The notes under the pieces were generated by a model. That model was not told the origin of the DNA, did not search any database, and was given only the letters and a program-made list of their open reading frames with translations. Position numbers and translations under genes: made by a program. Source: Halodurantibacterium flavum (GTDB lineage Bacteria > Pseudomonadota > Alphaproteobacteria > Rhodobacterales > Rhodobacteraceae). From it: a stretch of 64,000 nucleotides of DNA. Positions 35,439 to 43,100 of this stretch are shown here, one piece after another; position 1 is the first letter of the stretch, and the number at the start of each line of letters is the position of its first letter. The stretch is from the NCBI RefSeq assembly GCF_042681825.1, contig NZ_JBHUGH010000005.1:62001-126000 (forward strand). Direction: 5' to 3'.

Positions 35439-36417
35439 GCTTCTCGCGCTTGTGGCAGCCCTCCTGCTGGCGGGCTGCGCCGCCACGATCAACGGTCGCG
35501 CAGAACAGCGCGAACGCGAGGCCGAGGCGATGTATCCCCCGACCGGCCAGATCCTGAACGTCGACGGCGTGCAGGTCCATGCCCATGTCGAAGGGTTCGG
35601 CCCGGACCTGGTGCTGCTGCATGGCGCCAGCGGGAACACGCGCGATTTCACCTTCAGCCTTGTCGAACAGTTGCGCGACGACTACCGCGTCATCGTCTTT
35701 GACCGCCCCGGCCATGGCTGGACCGACTTCATCGGCGAAGAGCCGAACGCGAGCCCCATCGCCCAGGCCGACCTGCTGCGCGCCGCCGCCGACCAGCTTG
35801 GGGCGCGCCACCCCATCGTTCTTGGCCACAGCTATGGCGCGTCGGTCGCGATGGCCTGGGCGCTGCGCGACCCGGACGGGCCGGCCGCGCTGGTGATCGT
35901 GTCGGGCACCACCTATCCCTGGCCGGGCGAATTCGGGCGCTGGTATCCCTTTATCCGCAGCCGTTTCGGCGAAGGAACGGTCATCCCGCTCATCACCGGC
36001 TATGCGCCCTATGGCAAGGCGGAAGACTGGATCATGCGCGGCCTCTTCAACCCGCAAGAGGTCCCGCCCGGCTATGCCGACTATATCGGCGTGGGTCTTG
36101 CGGCGCGCCGCGAAAGCTTTCGCGCCAATACCCATCAGGTCGGCGCGCTGAAGCCGTATCTCGCCTATATGGCGCCCTATTATCCGCAGCTCCGCCAGCC
36201 GATCGAGATCCTGCATGGCAATCGCGACCGCATCGTGGGGCTGGAACTCAACTCGCTCGCCATGGTGTCGCAGGTGCCGACGGCGCATCTGCGCGTCCTG
36301 AACGGGATCGGGCATATGCCGCATCACGCCGCCCCGGCCGAGGTCGTGGCCGCCATCGACCGCGCCGCCGAACGTGCCGGCCTGCGCGAGTTGCACAAGG
36401 TCCGCCAAACGCGCTAG
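35413..36417 (+). CDS. Lipoprotein alpha/beta-hydrolase
   Basis: 334 aa. The N-terminus is a lipoprotein signal (ARLLALVAALLLAGC, lipobox LAGC). The hydrolase fold follows: oxyanion LLHGASGNTRDF, nucleophile elbow LGHSYGASVAM (Ser), and the His in NGIGHMPHHAAP near the C-terminus. The substrate is unknown. It is probably anchored in the periplasm or outer membrane. The start overlaps the metA 3' end by 26 nt in another frame, so it is translationally linked to metA although no metabolic link is obvious. Confidence 0.87.
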   Translation: MTSPKSAARLLALVAALLLAGCAATINGRAEQREREAEAMYPPTGQILNVDGVQVHAHVEGFGPDLVLLHGASGNTRDFTFSLVEQLRDDYRVIVFDRPGHGWTDFIGEEPNASPIAQADLLRAAADQLGARHPIVLGHSYGASVAMAWALRDPDGPAALVIVSGTTYPWPGEFGRWYPFIRSRFGEGTVIPLITGYAPYGKAEDWIMRGLFNPQEVPPGYADYIGVGLAARRESFRANTHQVGALKPYLAYMAPYYPQLRQPIEILHGNRDRIVGLELNSLAMVSQVPTAHLRVLNGIGHMPHHAAPAEVVAAIDRAAERAGLRELHKVRQTR

Positions 36418-36443
36418 TCACGGGGACCGACCAAGGAGCCGCC

Positions 36444-37322
36444 ATGACCCTGCCTTTCGACGGTGCGATTTCCGACTACCTCGCCCGGGGCGCGCCGCCA
36501 CCGGTGCGCGACGCGCTGAAGGATGCGCGGGACAAGGACATCGTGACGCCCGGCTACCCCTATCCGCGCTGGATGGACAAGGCCGCCTATGAGTCAGAGC
36601 TGGGCGCGCTCCAGCTTGAACTCGTCAAGCTTCAGCATTGGGTCAGGACGACCGGCGCGCGCGTGGTCATCATCTTCGAGGGGCGCGATACCGCCGGCAA
36701 GGGCGGCGCGATTTCCCGCTTCACGGCCAACCTCAACCCCCGCGTGGCCCGGATCGAGGCCCTGGACAAACCCAGCGATGCCGAGGCGCGGCAATGGTAT
36801 TTCCAGCGCTATATCGAGCGTCTGCCCCAGGCCGGCCGGATGACCCTCTTTGACCGCAGCTGGTATAACCGCGGCGTTCTGGAACCGGTCTTCGGCTTTT
36901 GCACCGAGGCGGAACGCGCGCGGTTCTTCACCCAGCTTCCGGCGGTCGAGGCGATGCTGGTCGAGGAGGGCATGTATCTCGTGAAGCTCTGGCTCGAGAT
37001 CGGGCGGGCGGAACAGCTGCGGCGGATGCTGGCGCGGGAACAGGACCCTCTCAAGCAATGGAAGCTCAGCGCGATCGACGTCGAGGGCCTGCGCAAATGG
37101 GATGCCTACAGCGCGGCGATTTCCGATACGCTCGCCCGCAGCCATTTCGACTTTGCGCCCTGGACCGTCATTCTGGCGGACGACAAGTATCGCGCGCGGC
37201 TGGCGGTGATCCGGCATGTGCTGTCGGTCATCGCCTATGACGGGCGGGACATGGGCGTCGTGGGCGGGCCCGATCCCGCGATCTGCGGCGGGCCCGACAT
37301 CCGCGCAGCGACCGATGCCTAA
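36444..37322 (+). CDS. ppk2: Polyphosphate kinase 2
   Basis: 292 aa. It transfers phosphate between polyphosphate and nucleoside diphosphates, usually running toward GTP/ATP formation. Walker A FEGRDTAGKGGAI and Walker B FDRSWYNR, plus the lid-region residues (REQDPLKQWKLSAID), define a one-domain PPK2. ATG 36444 has an AAGGAG site. The 3' end overlaps the tetR start by 8 nt. Confidence 0.95.
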   Translation: MTLPFDGAISDYLARGAPPPVRDALKDARDKDIVTPGYPYPRWMDKAAYESELGALQLELVKLQHWVRTTGARVVIIFEGRDTAGKGGAISRFTANLNPRVARIEALDKPSDAEARQWYFQRYIERLPQAGRMTLFDRSWYNRGVLEPVFGFCTEAERARFFTQLPAVEAMLVEEGMYLVKLWLEIGRAEQLRRMLAREQDPLKQWKLSAIDVEGLRKWDAYSAAISDTLARSHFDFAPWTVILADDKYRARLAVIRHVLSVIAYDGRDMGVVGGPDPAICGGPDIRAATDA

Positions 37323-37932
37323 GCGCGGCTATCACCACGGCAACCTGCGCCAGGCGCTGGTCGAGGCCGCGCTGGAACTGATCCGCGAAAAAAGTCCGCA
37401 GGGCTTCACGCTCTCCGAGGCCGCCAAGGCTGCCGGCGTCACGCCCGCGGCTGTCTACCGCCATTTTGCCGGGCGCGAGGATCTGATCGCCGAATGTGCG
37501 ACGCAGGGGTTCGAGATCTTTTCGGACCTGATGGATTACGCCTTCAACAAGGGCCAGCCCTCGGCGCTGGCGGCGTTCGAGGCGACGGGTCGCGCCTATC
37601 TCGCCTTCGCGCGGCGCTATCCGGGGCATTACATGGCGATGTTCGAAAGCGGGGTTTCCCACAGCCAGACCCCGGAACTCGCCGCCGCCGCCGCCCGGGC
37701 CAACCGGGTTCTGGAACGCGCGGCCGAGGCGTTGTCGCAGCATATCCCGCGCGAAAAACGCCCGCCGGCGGCCATGTTCTCGGCCCATATCTGGGCGATG
37801 AGCCATGGCGTGGTCGAGCTTTACGCCCGCGCCGCGCCCGGCACCCGCACGCCCTTTTCGCCCGAAGATCTGCTGGAAACCGGCATCGGCATCTACATGC
37901 GCGGGCTGGGCCTGCTGCCGCCCGACAGCTAG
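37315..37932 (+). CDS. TetR/AcrR-family transcriptional regulator
   Basis: 205 aa. The N-terminal helix-turn-helix is clear (YHHGNLRQALVEAALELIREKS, TLSEAAKAAGVTPAAVYRHFAGREDLIAE); the C-terminal ligand domain resembles the TetR_C_33/WHG group. It overlaps ppk2 by 8 nt, so it may regulate polyphosphate use or itself, but the target is unproven. The stop overlaps the converging ALDH-like gene by a few bases. Confidence 0.9.
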   Translation: MPKRGYHHGNLRQALVEAALELIREKSPQGFTLSEAAKAAGVTPAAVYRHFAGREDLIAECATQGFEIFSDLMDYAFNKGQPSALAAFEATGRAYLAFARRYPGHYMAMFESGVSHSQTPELAAAAARANRVLERAAEALSQHIPREKRPPAAMFSAHIWAMSHGVVELYARAAPGTRTPFSPEDLLETGIGIYMRGLGLLPPDS

Positions 37933-38624
37933 CGGTAAAGCAGCGCAAGGCTGCGGCCCATCCCAAAACGGTCGAGGGCCCGGACGACAAGAAACGCCGG
38001 GATCGCAGCGACGGGCCGCGCAAGGATCAGAACCGGCTGCCCGGCCCGCAGATAGGGCAAAACCGTGATGAGCAGCGGTTCCGGTGCGATCGGTTCCCGA
38101 AGCTGACAAAGCAAGACCGGCATGCTTTGCGAAAACCCGGACACCGCAACAGGGGCAAGTTCGGTGACTTGGGACCGGTTCGTTGGTGGGGGAATCATGC
38201 TGCCGGGGTGATCGACCGGCCAGATGCGACCCCAGCCGGCGATAGGCTCAAGCCCCTGATCGGGTTCGCTCGCCTCGGGCCGGGGCGCGTCACCAGCCGC
38301 AGATGGCACGAACCCTGCGATCTGATGGGAGAGTTCCGCCAGAAGCCGCGCTCGTTCATCTGCTGCCCCCTCGGGATCGGAACCTTCCGCGAGCTGCGAA
38401 CCAGCCGATCCGCCGACCTCTCCCAGCCGCACCCGCGCTCGACGAACATCACCCGCCCCCGCGCGAACCACCCGCGCCGTACCGAACCCGGGAACAGCCG
38501 CTATCCGGACCGAGAGCGGCATCTGCCATCGACCGGCCACGAAATGCGCAAGCAACCGCTCCTGCCAGCCGGAAATACCTTCGGCCAATGGCCGACCGGC
38601 CGAAACCGCGGGGTTCATGATCAT
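37929..38624 (-). CDS. Truncated/degenerate aldehyde-dehydrogenase-like protein
   Basis: 231 aa. LLAHFVAGRWQMPLS near the start matches the ALDH N-terminal motif. The C-terminal ~60 residues (APVAVSGFSQSMPVLL ... YLRAGQPVLILARPVAAIPAF) match the coenzyme-binding half where typical ALDHs read PxxxAAWKIAPALAAGNTVVLKP. The catalytic half with the Cys and Glu (some 250 aa) is missing, and the middle is low-complexity. It may be a pseudoenzyme or an early-stopped relic. ATG 38624 has GGGAGG upstream. The palindrome ATGATCAT makes its start overlap a start codon on the other strand. Confidence 0.6.
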   Translation of the reverse strand: MIMNPAVSAGRPLAEGISGWQERLLAHFVAGRWQMPLSVRIAAVPGFGTARVVRAGAGDVRRARVRLGEVGGSAGSQLAEGSDPEGAADERARLLAELSHQIAGFVPSAAGDAPRPEASEPDQGLEPIAGWGRIWPVDHPGSMIPPPTNRSQVTELAPVAVSGFSQSMPVLLCQLREPIAPEPLLITVLPYLRAGQPVLILARPVAAIPAFLVVRALDRFGMGRSLALLYR

Positions 38625-38793
38625 CGATGTCACCTCCCGCAGTGTACCCCGCGAACCCGCGGAGTTGATACGTCTCCCGATCTGCAGCCGTCTAGCAGGA
38701 TCGCTTCTGAAAATCCGCCTGCTTTCGGAATTGACTGATCCTGCCCCGCTCCGGGCGCGGATGGAAGCGTATGTCCGGCAGCACGCGGGCTGA
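38617..38793 (+). CDS. Short open reading frame of uncertain status
   Basis: 58 codons (MIIDVTSRSVPREPAELIRL, ending with RARMEAYVRQHAG). It begins inside the ATGATCAT palindrome that also starts the minus-strand ALDH-like gene. It has no recognised family and only a weak G-rich site before the ATG; third-position GC is lower than in the local genes. It could be chance or a gene fragment. Confidence 0.2.
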   Translation: MIIDVTSRSVPREPAELIRLPICSRLAGSLLKIRLLSELTDPAPLRARMEAYVRQHAG

Positions 38794-38955
38794 CGCGGCG
38801 TCGGGGAGGATCACCACGCCCTCATGACGTATGTCCCACCCGCGCTCGCGGAACTGATGCGGCACTGTTCATGCTGGCGGCCTCGGGCGGGCATATGCTG
38901 CACATAGACGGAGCTTTCGTTCCACTACGCGCCGCGCCGCAGCCCTTCTCGCACC

Positions 38956-39222
38956 AGTTCGTCCCGTGCGCGGGGTTCTGCCCTGGCGAGCGCCGGTGCC
39001 TGTGTATCCAGCGGGTAAGTCCCTTGCGCGGGAGGTATGCCGATGCAGATGATGGGCGGGTGGACTGGTAGCCGCAAGTCCAGCGCGCGCAGGGAGTGTG
39101 CCTCGGTCCGGGCCGGCCCGGCGCCTGTCGCAATCGTAAGTCCCGCGCGCGGGGGGGTCTGCCTATAGCGAGATCGGGAACGGGTTGTGCGATCAGCTAA
39201 TCCCGTACGCGGCCTCTCATTG
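38956..39222. CRISPR. CRISPR-like degenerate repeat array (5 units, no cas genes nearby)
   Basis: Repeat-like units lie at 38956-38982, 39015-39041, 39074-39102, 39136-39163 and 39196-39222 (27-29 nt). The intervening unique segments are 32, 32, 33 and 32 nt. Units share a GTAAGTCCC start, a GCGCGGG core able to form a CCC/GGG stem, and a TGCC end; units 2 and 4 agree at about 24 of 28 positions, while units 3 and 5 are worse. Spacing and hairpin form resemble type I-E arrays. The repeats are too diverged to be an active array, so it looks like a relic. A possible further unit starts at 38829 (GTATGTCCC). Confidence 0.45.
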
Positions 39223-39398
39223 ATTGGCTATGACAACCTGCAGAACACACCGCGGTCTTTTCACGCCCGGGCCGGGCTGATCTCGATTGACGGTCCTTCC
39301 GCAACACCTTCTCTGCGCGACGGGTTCACGGGACACGCGATGCTCAGAAATGGCACCTCAACCACATTCCCGCGCGTTTGGCGCTTAGGTCGCGATTG

Positions 39399-39420
39399 CT
39401 TGCGGCCAGAAGGCCGCAAG
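39399..39420. repeat. Perfect 9-bp inverted repeat
   Basis: CTTGCGGCC (39399-39407) and GGCCGCAAG (39412-39420) with an AGAA loop. There is no T-tract on either side. It may be a transcript-end or REP-like element. Confidence 0.4.
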
Positions 39421-39511
39421 GGCGTTCCCGTCACGCTCAGTTACAGCACCCGGCTGCACAACTGATCGGGGCCTGACGCTACTCGGGACAATTCCGGCCT
39501 GAGGCCCCGCC

Positions 39512-39766
39512 TCAGCGAAAGACGCTCTCGATCGCGATGCCGCGCTGGCGAAGTTCGGCGTAGAGCGCGGGCAGAACCCTCGTCTGGTGGATCGCTGACC
39601 GCAGCGCGTCCCCGAGCCGATGCTCGCTGATCCCCGGGCTTGCAACCCGCCAGATCAGCCGGCGCGCGACGCCATCGTCAAAGTAGATCTCATACCCCTC
39701 GGCGTTCTTGCGCATACCAAGGGAAGGCCCCCCAAAGGGGCTGTGGTAATCGGTAAGACGGGCCAT
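39512..39766 (-). CDS. Small conserved-looking hypothetical protein
   Basis: 84 aa (MARLTDYHSPFGGPSLGMR ... LRQRGIAIESVFR). It has a well-formed mixed alpha/beta sequence, but I do not recognise a family. The frame is open ~90 codons upstream; that part is basic and Cys/Ser-rich without structure, so ATG 39766 is preferred even though no strong ribosome site precedes it. Its neighbours give no functional clue. Confidence 0.55.
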   Translation of the reverse strand: MARLTDYHSPFGGPSLGMRKNAEGYEIYFDDGVARRLIWRVASPGISEHRLGDALRSAIHQTRVLPALYAELRQRGIAIESVFR

Positions 39767-39992
39767 TTTTGGTCTCTGGTCTTGACTGCTCTGGCGGCAG
39801 CATGACGAATCAGCACGGTCTTCGTCAATCTTGTGGACTACATTTCCTCGTGATCTGTTGCTCCGGTTGAACGGTCGATTGAACTTGGCGGTCCGACAGG
39901 CAAGCGGCTGGGCGGGCGCGGATGCCTGGCGATTCTTGATGGGCACGGTCACCCTTGCACAGATCGGTAAACCGACCGTCAAGCTGAGCCCG

Positions 39993-40025
39993 AAAAAAGC
40001 CGCTGCGCCATGAAAAAAGCGCAGC
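39993..40025 (-). terminator. Second terminator downstream of rpsI
   Basis: On the minus strand GCTGCGC/GCGCAGC (40019-40025 with 40002-40008) is followed by GG then CTTTTTT (39998-39993). It could be a backup stop for rplM-rpsI or the end of a small transcript starting near 40130. Confidence 0.6.
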
Positions 40026-40128
40026 CCTTGCGCCCTCACATCCGCCCAAATGCCCCAAGCAGGATGCGCTTCAGGGGCCTGCGATCCGCGTGAGATTCGC
40101 CTTCCAGCCTCCAGCTTGGGCCTGCGCG

Positions 40129-40160
40129 AAAAACGAAAAAGCCCCGCAGAATTGCGGGGC
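40129..40160 (-). terminator. Rho-independent terminator of rplM-rpsI
   Basis: On the minus strand a GCCCCGC/GCGGGGC stem (40154-40160 with 40141-40147) is followed by TTTTTCGTTTTT (40140-40129), 39 nt past the rpsI stop. Confidence 0.9.
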
Positions 40161-40198
40161 CTTTCCAGAAACTTGCCTGCTGTGATGCAGGTTCCGGC

Positions 40199-40684
40199 TT
40201 AACGCTTGGAGAACTGGAAGCTCCGGCGGGCCTTGGCCTTACCGTATTTCTTCCGCTCGACCACACGGGCGTCGCGGGTCAGGAAGCCTGCCGCCTTGAG
40301 CGCGCCGCGCAGCGAGGGTTCGTAAAGCTGCAGCGCCTTGGAGATGCCGTGCTTGACCGCACCGGCCTGACCCGACAGACCGCCGCCCTTGACGGTGGCC
40401 ATCACGTCGAACTGGCCTTCGACATTGGCGACCTGGAACGGCTGGCGCAGGATCATCTGCAGCACGGGACGGGCGAAGTACTCGTTGATCGGCTTGCCGT
40501 TCACGATGACCTTGCCGTTGCCCGGCTTGATCCAGACGCGGGCGACCGCGTCTTTCCGCTTGCCGGTCGCGTAGGAACGGCCCTGTGCGTCGCGCACGGG
40601 TTCACGGGGGGCCTCGGCCTCGGCGGCGGGGGTGCCCGAAACGACCGACTTCAGATCGTCGAGGGATTTGATGTCTTCGGCCAT
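40199..40684 (-). CDS. rpsI: 30S ribosomal protein S9
   Basis: 161 aa. The core (YATGKRKDAVARVWIKPGNG, GGGLSGQAGAVKHGISKAL, tail KARRSFQFSKR) is universal S9; the ~30-aa acidic N-terminal extension (AEDIKSLDDLKSVV) is common in alphaproteobacteria. ATG 40684 is preferred to 40690 because the GGAG site lies 9 nt from it, although the upstream ATG overlaps the rplM stop. It is second in the rplM-rpsI operon. Confidence 0.98.
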   Translation of the reverse strand: MAEDIKSLDDLKSVVSGTPAAEAEAPREPVRDAQGRSYATGKRKDAVARVWIKPGNGKVIVNGKPINEYFARPVLQMILRQPFQVANVEGQFDVMATVKGGGLSGQAGAVKHGISKALQLYEPSLRGALKAAGFLTRDARVVERKKYGKAKARRSFQFSKR

Positions 40685-40686
40685 GA

Positions 40687-41151
40687 TCATGCGCTCCGCG
40701 TGTTTTTCGGGTTCAGCGGCTTGAGGTCGAGCACTTCGGGCTGCTGCGCCTCATGCGGATGCTCGGCGCCGGCATAGATGCGCAGGTTGGTCATCTGCTG
40801 GCGCGACAGCTTGCCACCGGGCAGCATCCGCTTGATGGCCTTTTCGATCACGCGCTCGGGGTGGTCGCCTTCGAGGATCTGGCGCGCGGTGCGCTGCTTG
40901 ATCCCGCCGGGATGGCCGGTGTGCCAGTAATAGACCTTGTCGTTGCGCTTGTTACCGGTCATCTGCACCTTGTCGGCGTTGATGATGATAACGTTGTCGC
41001 CCATGTCCATGTGGGGGGTGAAGGTCGCCTTGTGCTTGCCGCGCAGGCGCATGGCGACGATAGAGGCGAGGCGGCCCAGAACGATGCCTTCGGCGTCGAT
41101 CAGGATCCACTTCTTCTCAATCTCCGCCGGTTTTGCGGTATAGGTTTTCAT
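40687..41151 (-). CDS. rplM: 50S ribosomal protein L13
   Basis: 154 aa. MKTYTAKPAEIEKKWILIDAEG, VLGRLASIVAMRLRGKHK, DNVIIINADKVQMTGNK and MLPGGKLSRQQMTNLRIYAG are family motifs. The start is at ATG 41151; upstream in-frame codons overlap the leader. It is the first gene of the operon with rpsI, the standard order. Confidence 0.98.
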   Translation of the reverse strand: MKTYTAKPAEIEKKWILIDAEGIVLGRLASIVAMRLRGKHKATFTPHMDMGDNVIIINADKVQMTGNKRNDKVYYWHTGHPGGIKQRTARQILEGDHPERVIEKAIKRMLPGGKLSRQQMTNLRIYAGAEHPHEAQQPEVLDLKPLNPKNTRSA

Positions 41152-41213
41152 TGCTCGCCCTATTTCGAGAGAAACGGTCAGAAGGCGCGCCAAGGCCCGC
41201 CCAGGATGGCGGT

Positions 41214-41241
41214 GTTCTACAGTACGTCAGTTTCGCGTCAA
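41214..41241 (-). promoter_or_regulatory. Likely promoter of rplM-rpsI
   Basis: Minus strand TTGACG (41241-41236), 16-bp spacer, TAGAAC (41219-41214), about 60 nt upstream of the rplM ATG. Confidence 0.5.
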
Positions 41242-41281
41242 GTGTTACATGCCATATAAAAGGTAGCAAAATCATATTGTT

Positions 41282-41303
41282 AAAAAATAGGTATCAAGAT
41301 ACC
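41282..41303 (-). terminator. Terminator after the sseB-like gene
   Basis: On the minus strand GGTATC/GATACC (41298-41303 with 41290-41295) with a very short loop is followed by TATTTTTT. It lies 7 nt past the sseB stop. Confidence 0.55.
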
Positions 41304-41310
41304 CCAAAAT

Positions 41311-42096
41311 TCACCGCAGTTTCGGCGGCTTCGTCGGGTCCATTCCCGGCGGAGGTGGCGGCGCGGACCCCGGCAGCTCCGGCTCCGGCAGGTCGAACCG
41401 CAGCCCGGCCCGCGCTAGCGAGGCCGCGACGGGTTCATGCGCCTTGAAGAAGGCCACGTCCATCTCGCCGGCCTCGATGCCGGAAAAGGTCAGCGCCTCG
41501 GCGGCGGCGCGGGCCAGCGGACCCTCGGCACCATCGGCCGCGTCGATGAAGGCGAGCATGTGGCCATGGCGCCCGCCCTCATACCGGACCGCCGCGAGAT
41601 AGGCAAAGCGCGCCAGCCCGCCCGCCCGCGCGAGCTTGGCGTCAAGCGCGGTCAAAAGCGCCTCTGGCAGGCCCTTGGGCGGCAGAACCTCTTCCGGGCG
41701 CGCCTCGATCTCGGACGGGGCGTTGCCCAGCGTCTGCGCCAGCCAGTCCACCGCATCCGCCGGCACGATCATCGAGGACGGCGCAACCCCGAGGTTGAGC
41801 CCCAGCCCGATCCCCTGCCCCGCCAGCAGCCGCGCGACCACCCGCCCCGGCAGCGCGGCATAGGGCGCCGGGGCGCCGACGAACTCGGCCAGCCGGTCCT
41901 CCCGGTCAAAGACCAGCACGACATCGCCATCCTCGAGAGAAAACACCCGGGGCGTCAGCGTCTCGCCCTCGGCCTCGCTTTCCAGCAGCAGGAAAAGCTC
42001 TCCATCGGCCAGACGTTCATAGAACCGGAGCCGGGCTGCATCGTCCTCGGGCGCCGTTTCCATCGCGGCATGGACGGTATCAAGCGGCGTCATCAT
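41311..42096 (-). CDS. SseB family protein
   Basis: 261 aa. The first ~120 residues match the SseB N-terminal domain (RFYERLADGELFLLLESEAEG, PRVFSLEDGDVVLVFDREDRLAEF, ALPGRVVARLLAGQGIGLGLNLG). The C-terminus is Pro-rich (PELPGSAPPPPPGMDP). SseB proteins are cytoplasmic with no firm activity outside type III chaperone examples. The start overlaps the uracil-DNA-glycosylase-like gene by 17 nt, so the pair is co-translated. A terminator follows. Confidence 0.85.
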   Translation of the reverse strand: MMTPLDTVHAAMETAPEDDAARLRFYERLADGELFLLLESEAEGETLTPRVFSLEDGDVVLVFDREDRLAEFVGAPAPYAALPGRVVARLLAGQGIGLGLNLGVAPSSMIVPADAVDWLAQTLGNAPSEIEARPEEVLPPKGLPEALLTALDAKLARAGGLARFAYLAAVRYEGGRHGHMLAFIDAADGAEGPLARAAAEALTFSGIEAGEMDVAFFKAHEPVAASLARAGLRFDLPEPELPGSAPPPPPGMDPTKPPKLR

Positions 42097-42673
42097 CCAG
42101 GACCTTTCGCAGATGGGCGCGCAGTTCGGGCAGAAGCTCGGCCTCGAACCACGGGTTTTTCCGGGCCCAACCCGTAGTGCGCCAGGACGGATGCGGCAAG
42201 GGCCAGCGCGACGGTGCATGGTCGCGCCAGCGACTGACGGTTTCGGTGACGCTTGCGCGGGTTTTCAGATGCCAGCGCTGGGAATAGGCGCCGACCAGCA
42301 GCATCATCCGCAGGCCGGGCATCGCCTGCATCACCCGGTCGTGCCATGTCGCGGCGCAAAGCGGCGGCGGTGGAAGGTCGGAGCCCTTGGCGTCATAGCC
42401 GGGAAAGCAGAAGGCCATCGGCACCACGGCCACGCGGTCGCGGTCATAGAACTCGGCCTCGGTCATCCCCAGCCAGCCGCGCAACCGCACGCCCGAGGCA
42501 TCGGCAAAGGGCCGGCCGGCCGCATGCACCCGCATTCCCGGCGCCTGCCCCGCGATCAGGATACGCGCGCCGGGCCGGAACCACGGCACGGGCCGGGGCT
42601 GATGGGCGGTCGCCGTGGCGGCAAAGCGCCCGGCGCACAGGCGGCAGGAAGTGATCTCGTCGGTCAGGGTCAT
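42080..42673 (-). CDS. Uracil-DNA glycosylase family protein
   Basis: 197 aa. The fold signatures are ARILIAGQAPGMRVHAAGRPFADASG (motif 1 region) and LPHPSWRTTGW (motif 2 region, with the catalytic-type His), and the N-terminus has a CRLCAGR cysteine pair. It resembles family 4/5-like UDGs, but with only two N-terminal cysteines an Fe-S cluster is doubtful. It may remove uracil or other damaged bases from DNA. It is first in a two-gene unit with sseB and divergent from arsR2. Confidence 0.85.
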   Translation of the reverse strand: MTLTDEITSCRLCAGRFAATATAHQPRPVPWFRPGARILIAGQAPGMRVHAAGRPFADASGVRLRGWLGMTEAEFYDRDRVAVVPMAFCFPGYDAKGSDLPPPPLCAATWHDRVMQAMPGLRMMLLVGAYSQRWHLKTRASVTETVSRWRDHAPSRWPLPHPSWRTTGWARKNPWFEAELLPELRAHLRKVLDDDAA

Positions 42674-42746
42674 GGCCCCCAGCTAGGTGCACCGGGGGCA
42701 GAAGAAAAGCGGGGGCAGAAGAAAAGGGATTGCGACGAATCGATAT

Positions 42747-42762
42747 TTCTATAATTATAGAA
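42747..42762. promoter_or_regulatory. Probable operator of the second ArsR
   Basis: TTCTATAATTATAGAA is a perfect 16-bp palindrome ending 2 bp before the arsR2 ATG (42765). It would sit over the -10 region or leader, so a bound dimer should block the gene's own transcription and the permease behind it. Confidence 0.7.
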
Positions 42763-42764
42763 TC

Positions 42765-43100
42765 ATGAAAGCGAACCATGTCCTCCCCCCCGAAGAAGCC
42801 GCCCTGTCCTTTGCTGCACTGGGATCGGAACAGCGCCTGTCCGTTCTCCGCACCCTCGTCCGCGCCGGCCCCGAGGGGCTGAGCATCGGCGATCTGGGCG
42901 CGCGCTGCGGCATCACCGGCTCGACTCTGACCTTCCACGTCAAGACGCTGGCGCAGGCGGGGTTGGTGACGCAGCAACGGCAGGGGCGCCAGATCATCTG
43001 CGCGGCGGCCCATGCCGGCATCCGCCGCCTGTCCGATTTCCTGCTGTCGGAATGTTGCGCCGACAGCCCCACCCCGCATGAGGATCACATCCATGGCTGA
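42765..43100 (+). CDS. ArsR-family metalloregulator with C-terminal Cys-Cys (second copy)
   Basis: 111 aa. The winged helix is clear (LSFAALGSEQRLSVLRTLVRAG, CGITGSTLTFHVKTLAQAGLV, RQGRQIICAA); the C-terminus has SECCADSPTPHEDHIHG, adding His/Asp near the Cys pair. It is related to, but not identical with, the ArsR at 28355-28672. It overlaps the permease gene by 8 nt and is the likely autoregulator of this efflux unit. Confidence 0.92.
   Translation: MKANHVLPPEEAALSFAALGSEQRLSVLRTLVRAGPEGLSIGDLGARCGITGSTLTFHVKTLAQAGLVTQQRQGRQIICAAAHAGIRRLSDFLLSECCADSPTPHEDHIHG

Larger units (their letters stand above)
38794..39511. other. ~720-bp region without convincing genes, containing a repeat array
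   Basis: No reading frame here has a family signature. The main content is the five-unit, ~60-bp-period repeat array (38956-39222) and a 9-bp perfect stem further on (39399-39420). Confidence 0.6.
39767..40198. other. 430-bp region between a small gene and rpsI
   Basis: No convincing gene. It holds two minus-strand terminator-like hairpins downstream of rpsI (listed separately) and ~100 bp between them. Confidence 0.5.

Noticed and set aside
38737..38772. Further CRISPR-like unit (CCCCGC...GCGGATG)
   Set aside because: It is ~90 bp before the next candidate and lacks the GTAAGTCCC start, so it does not fit the period.
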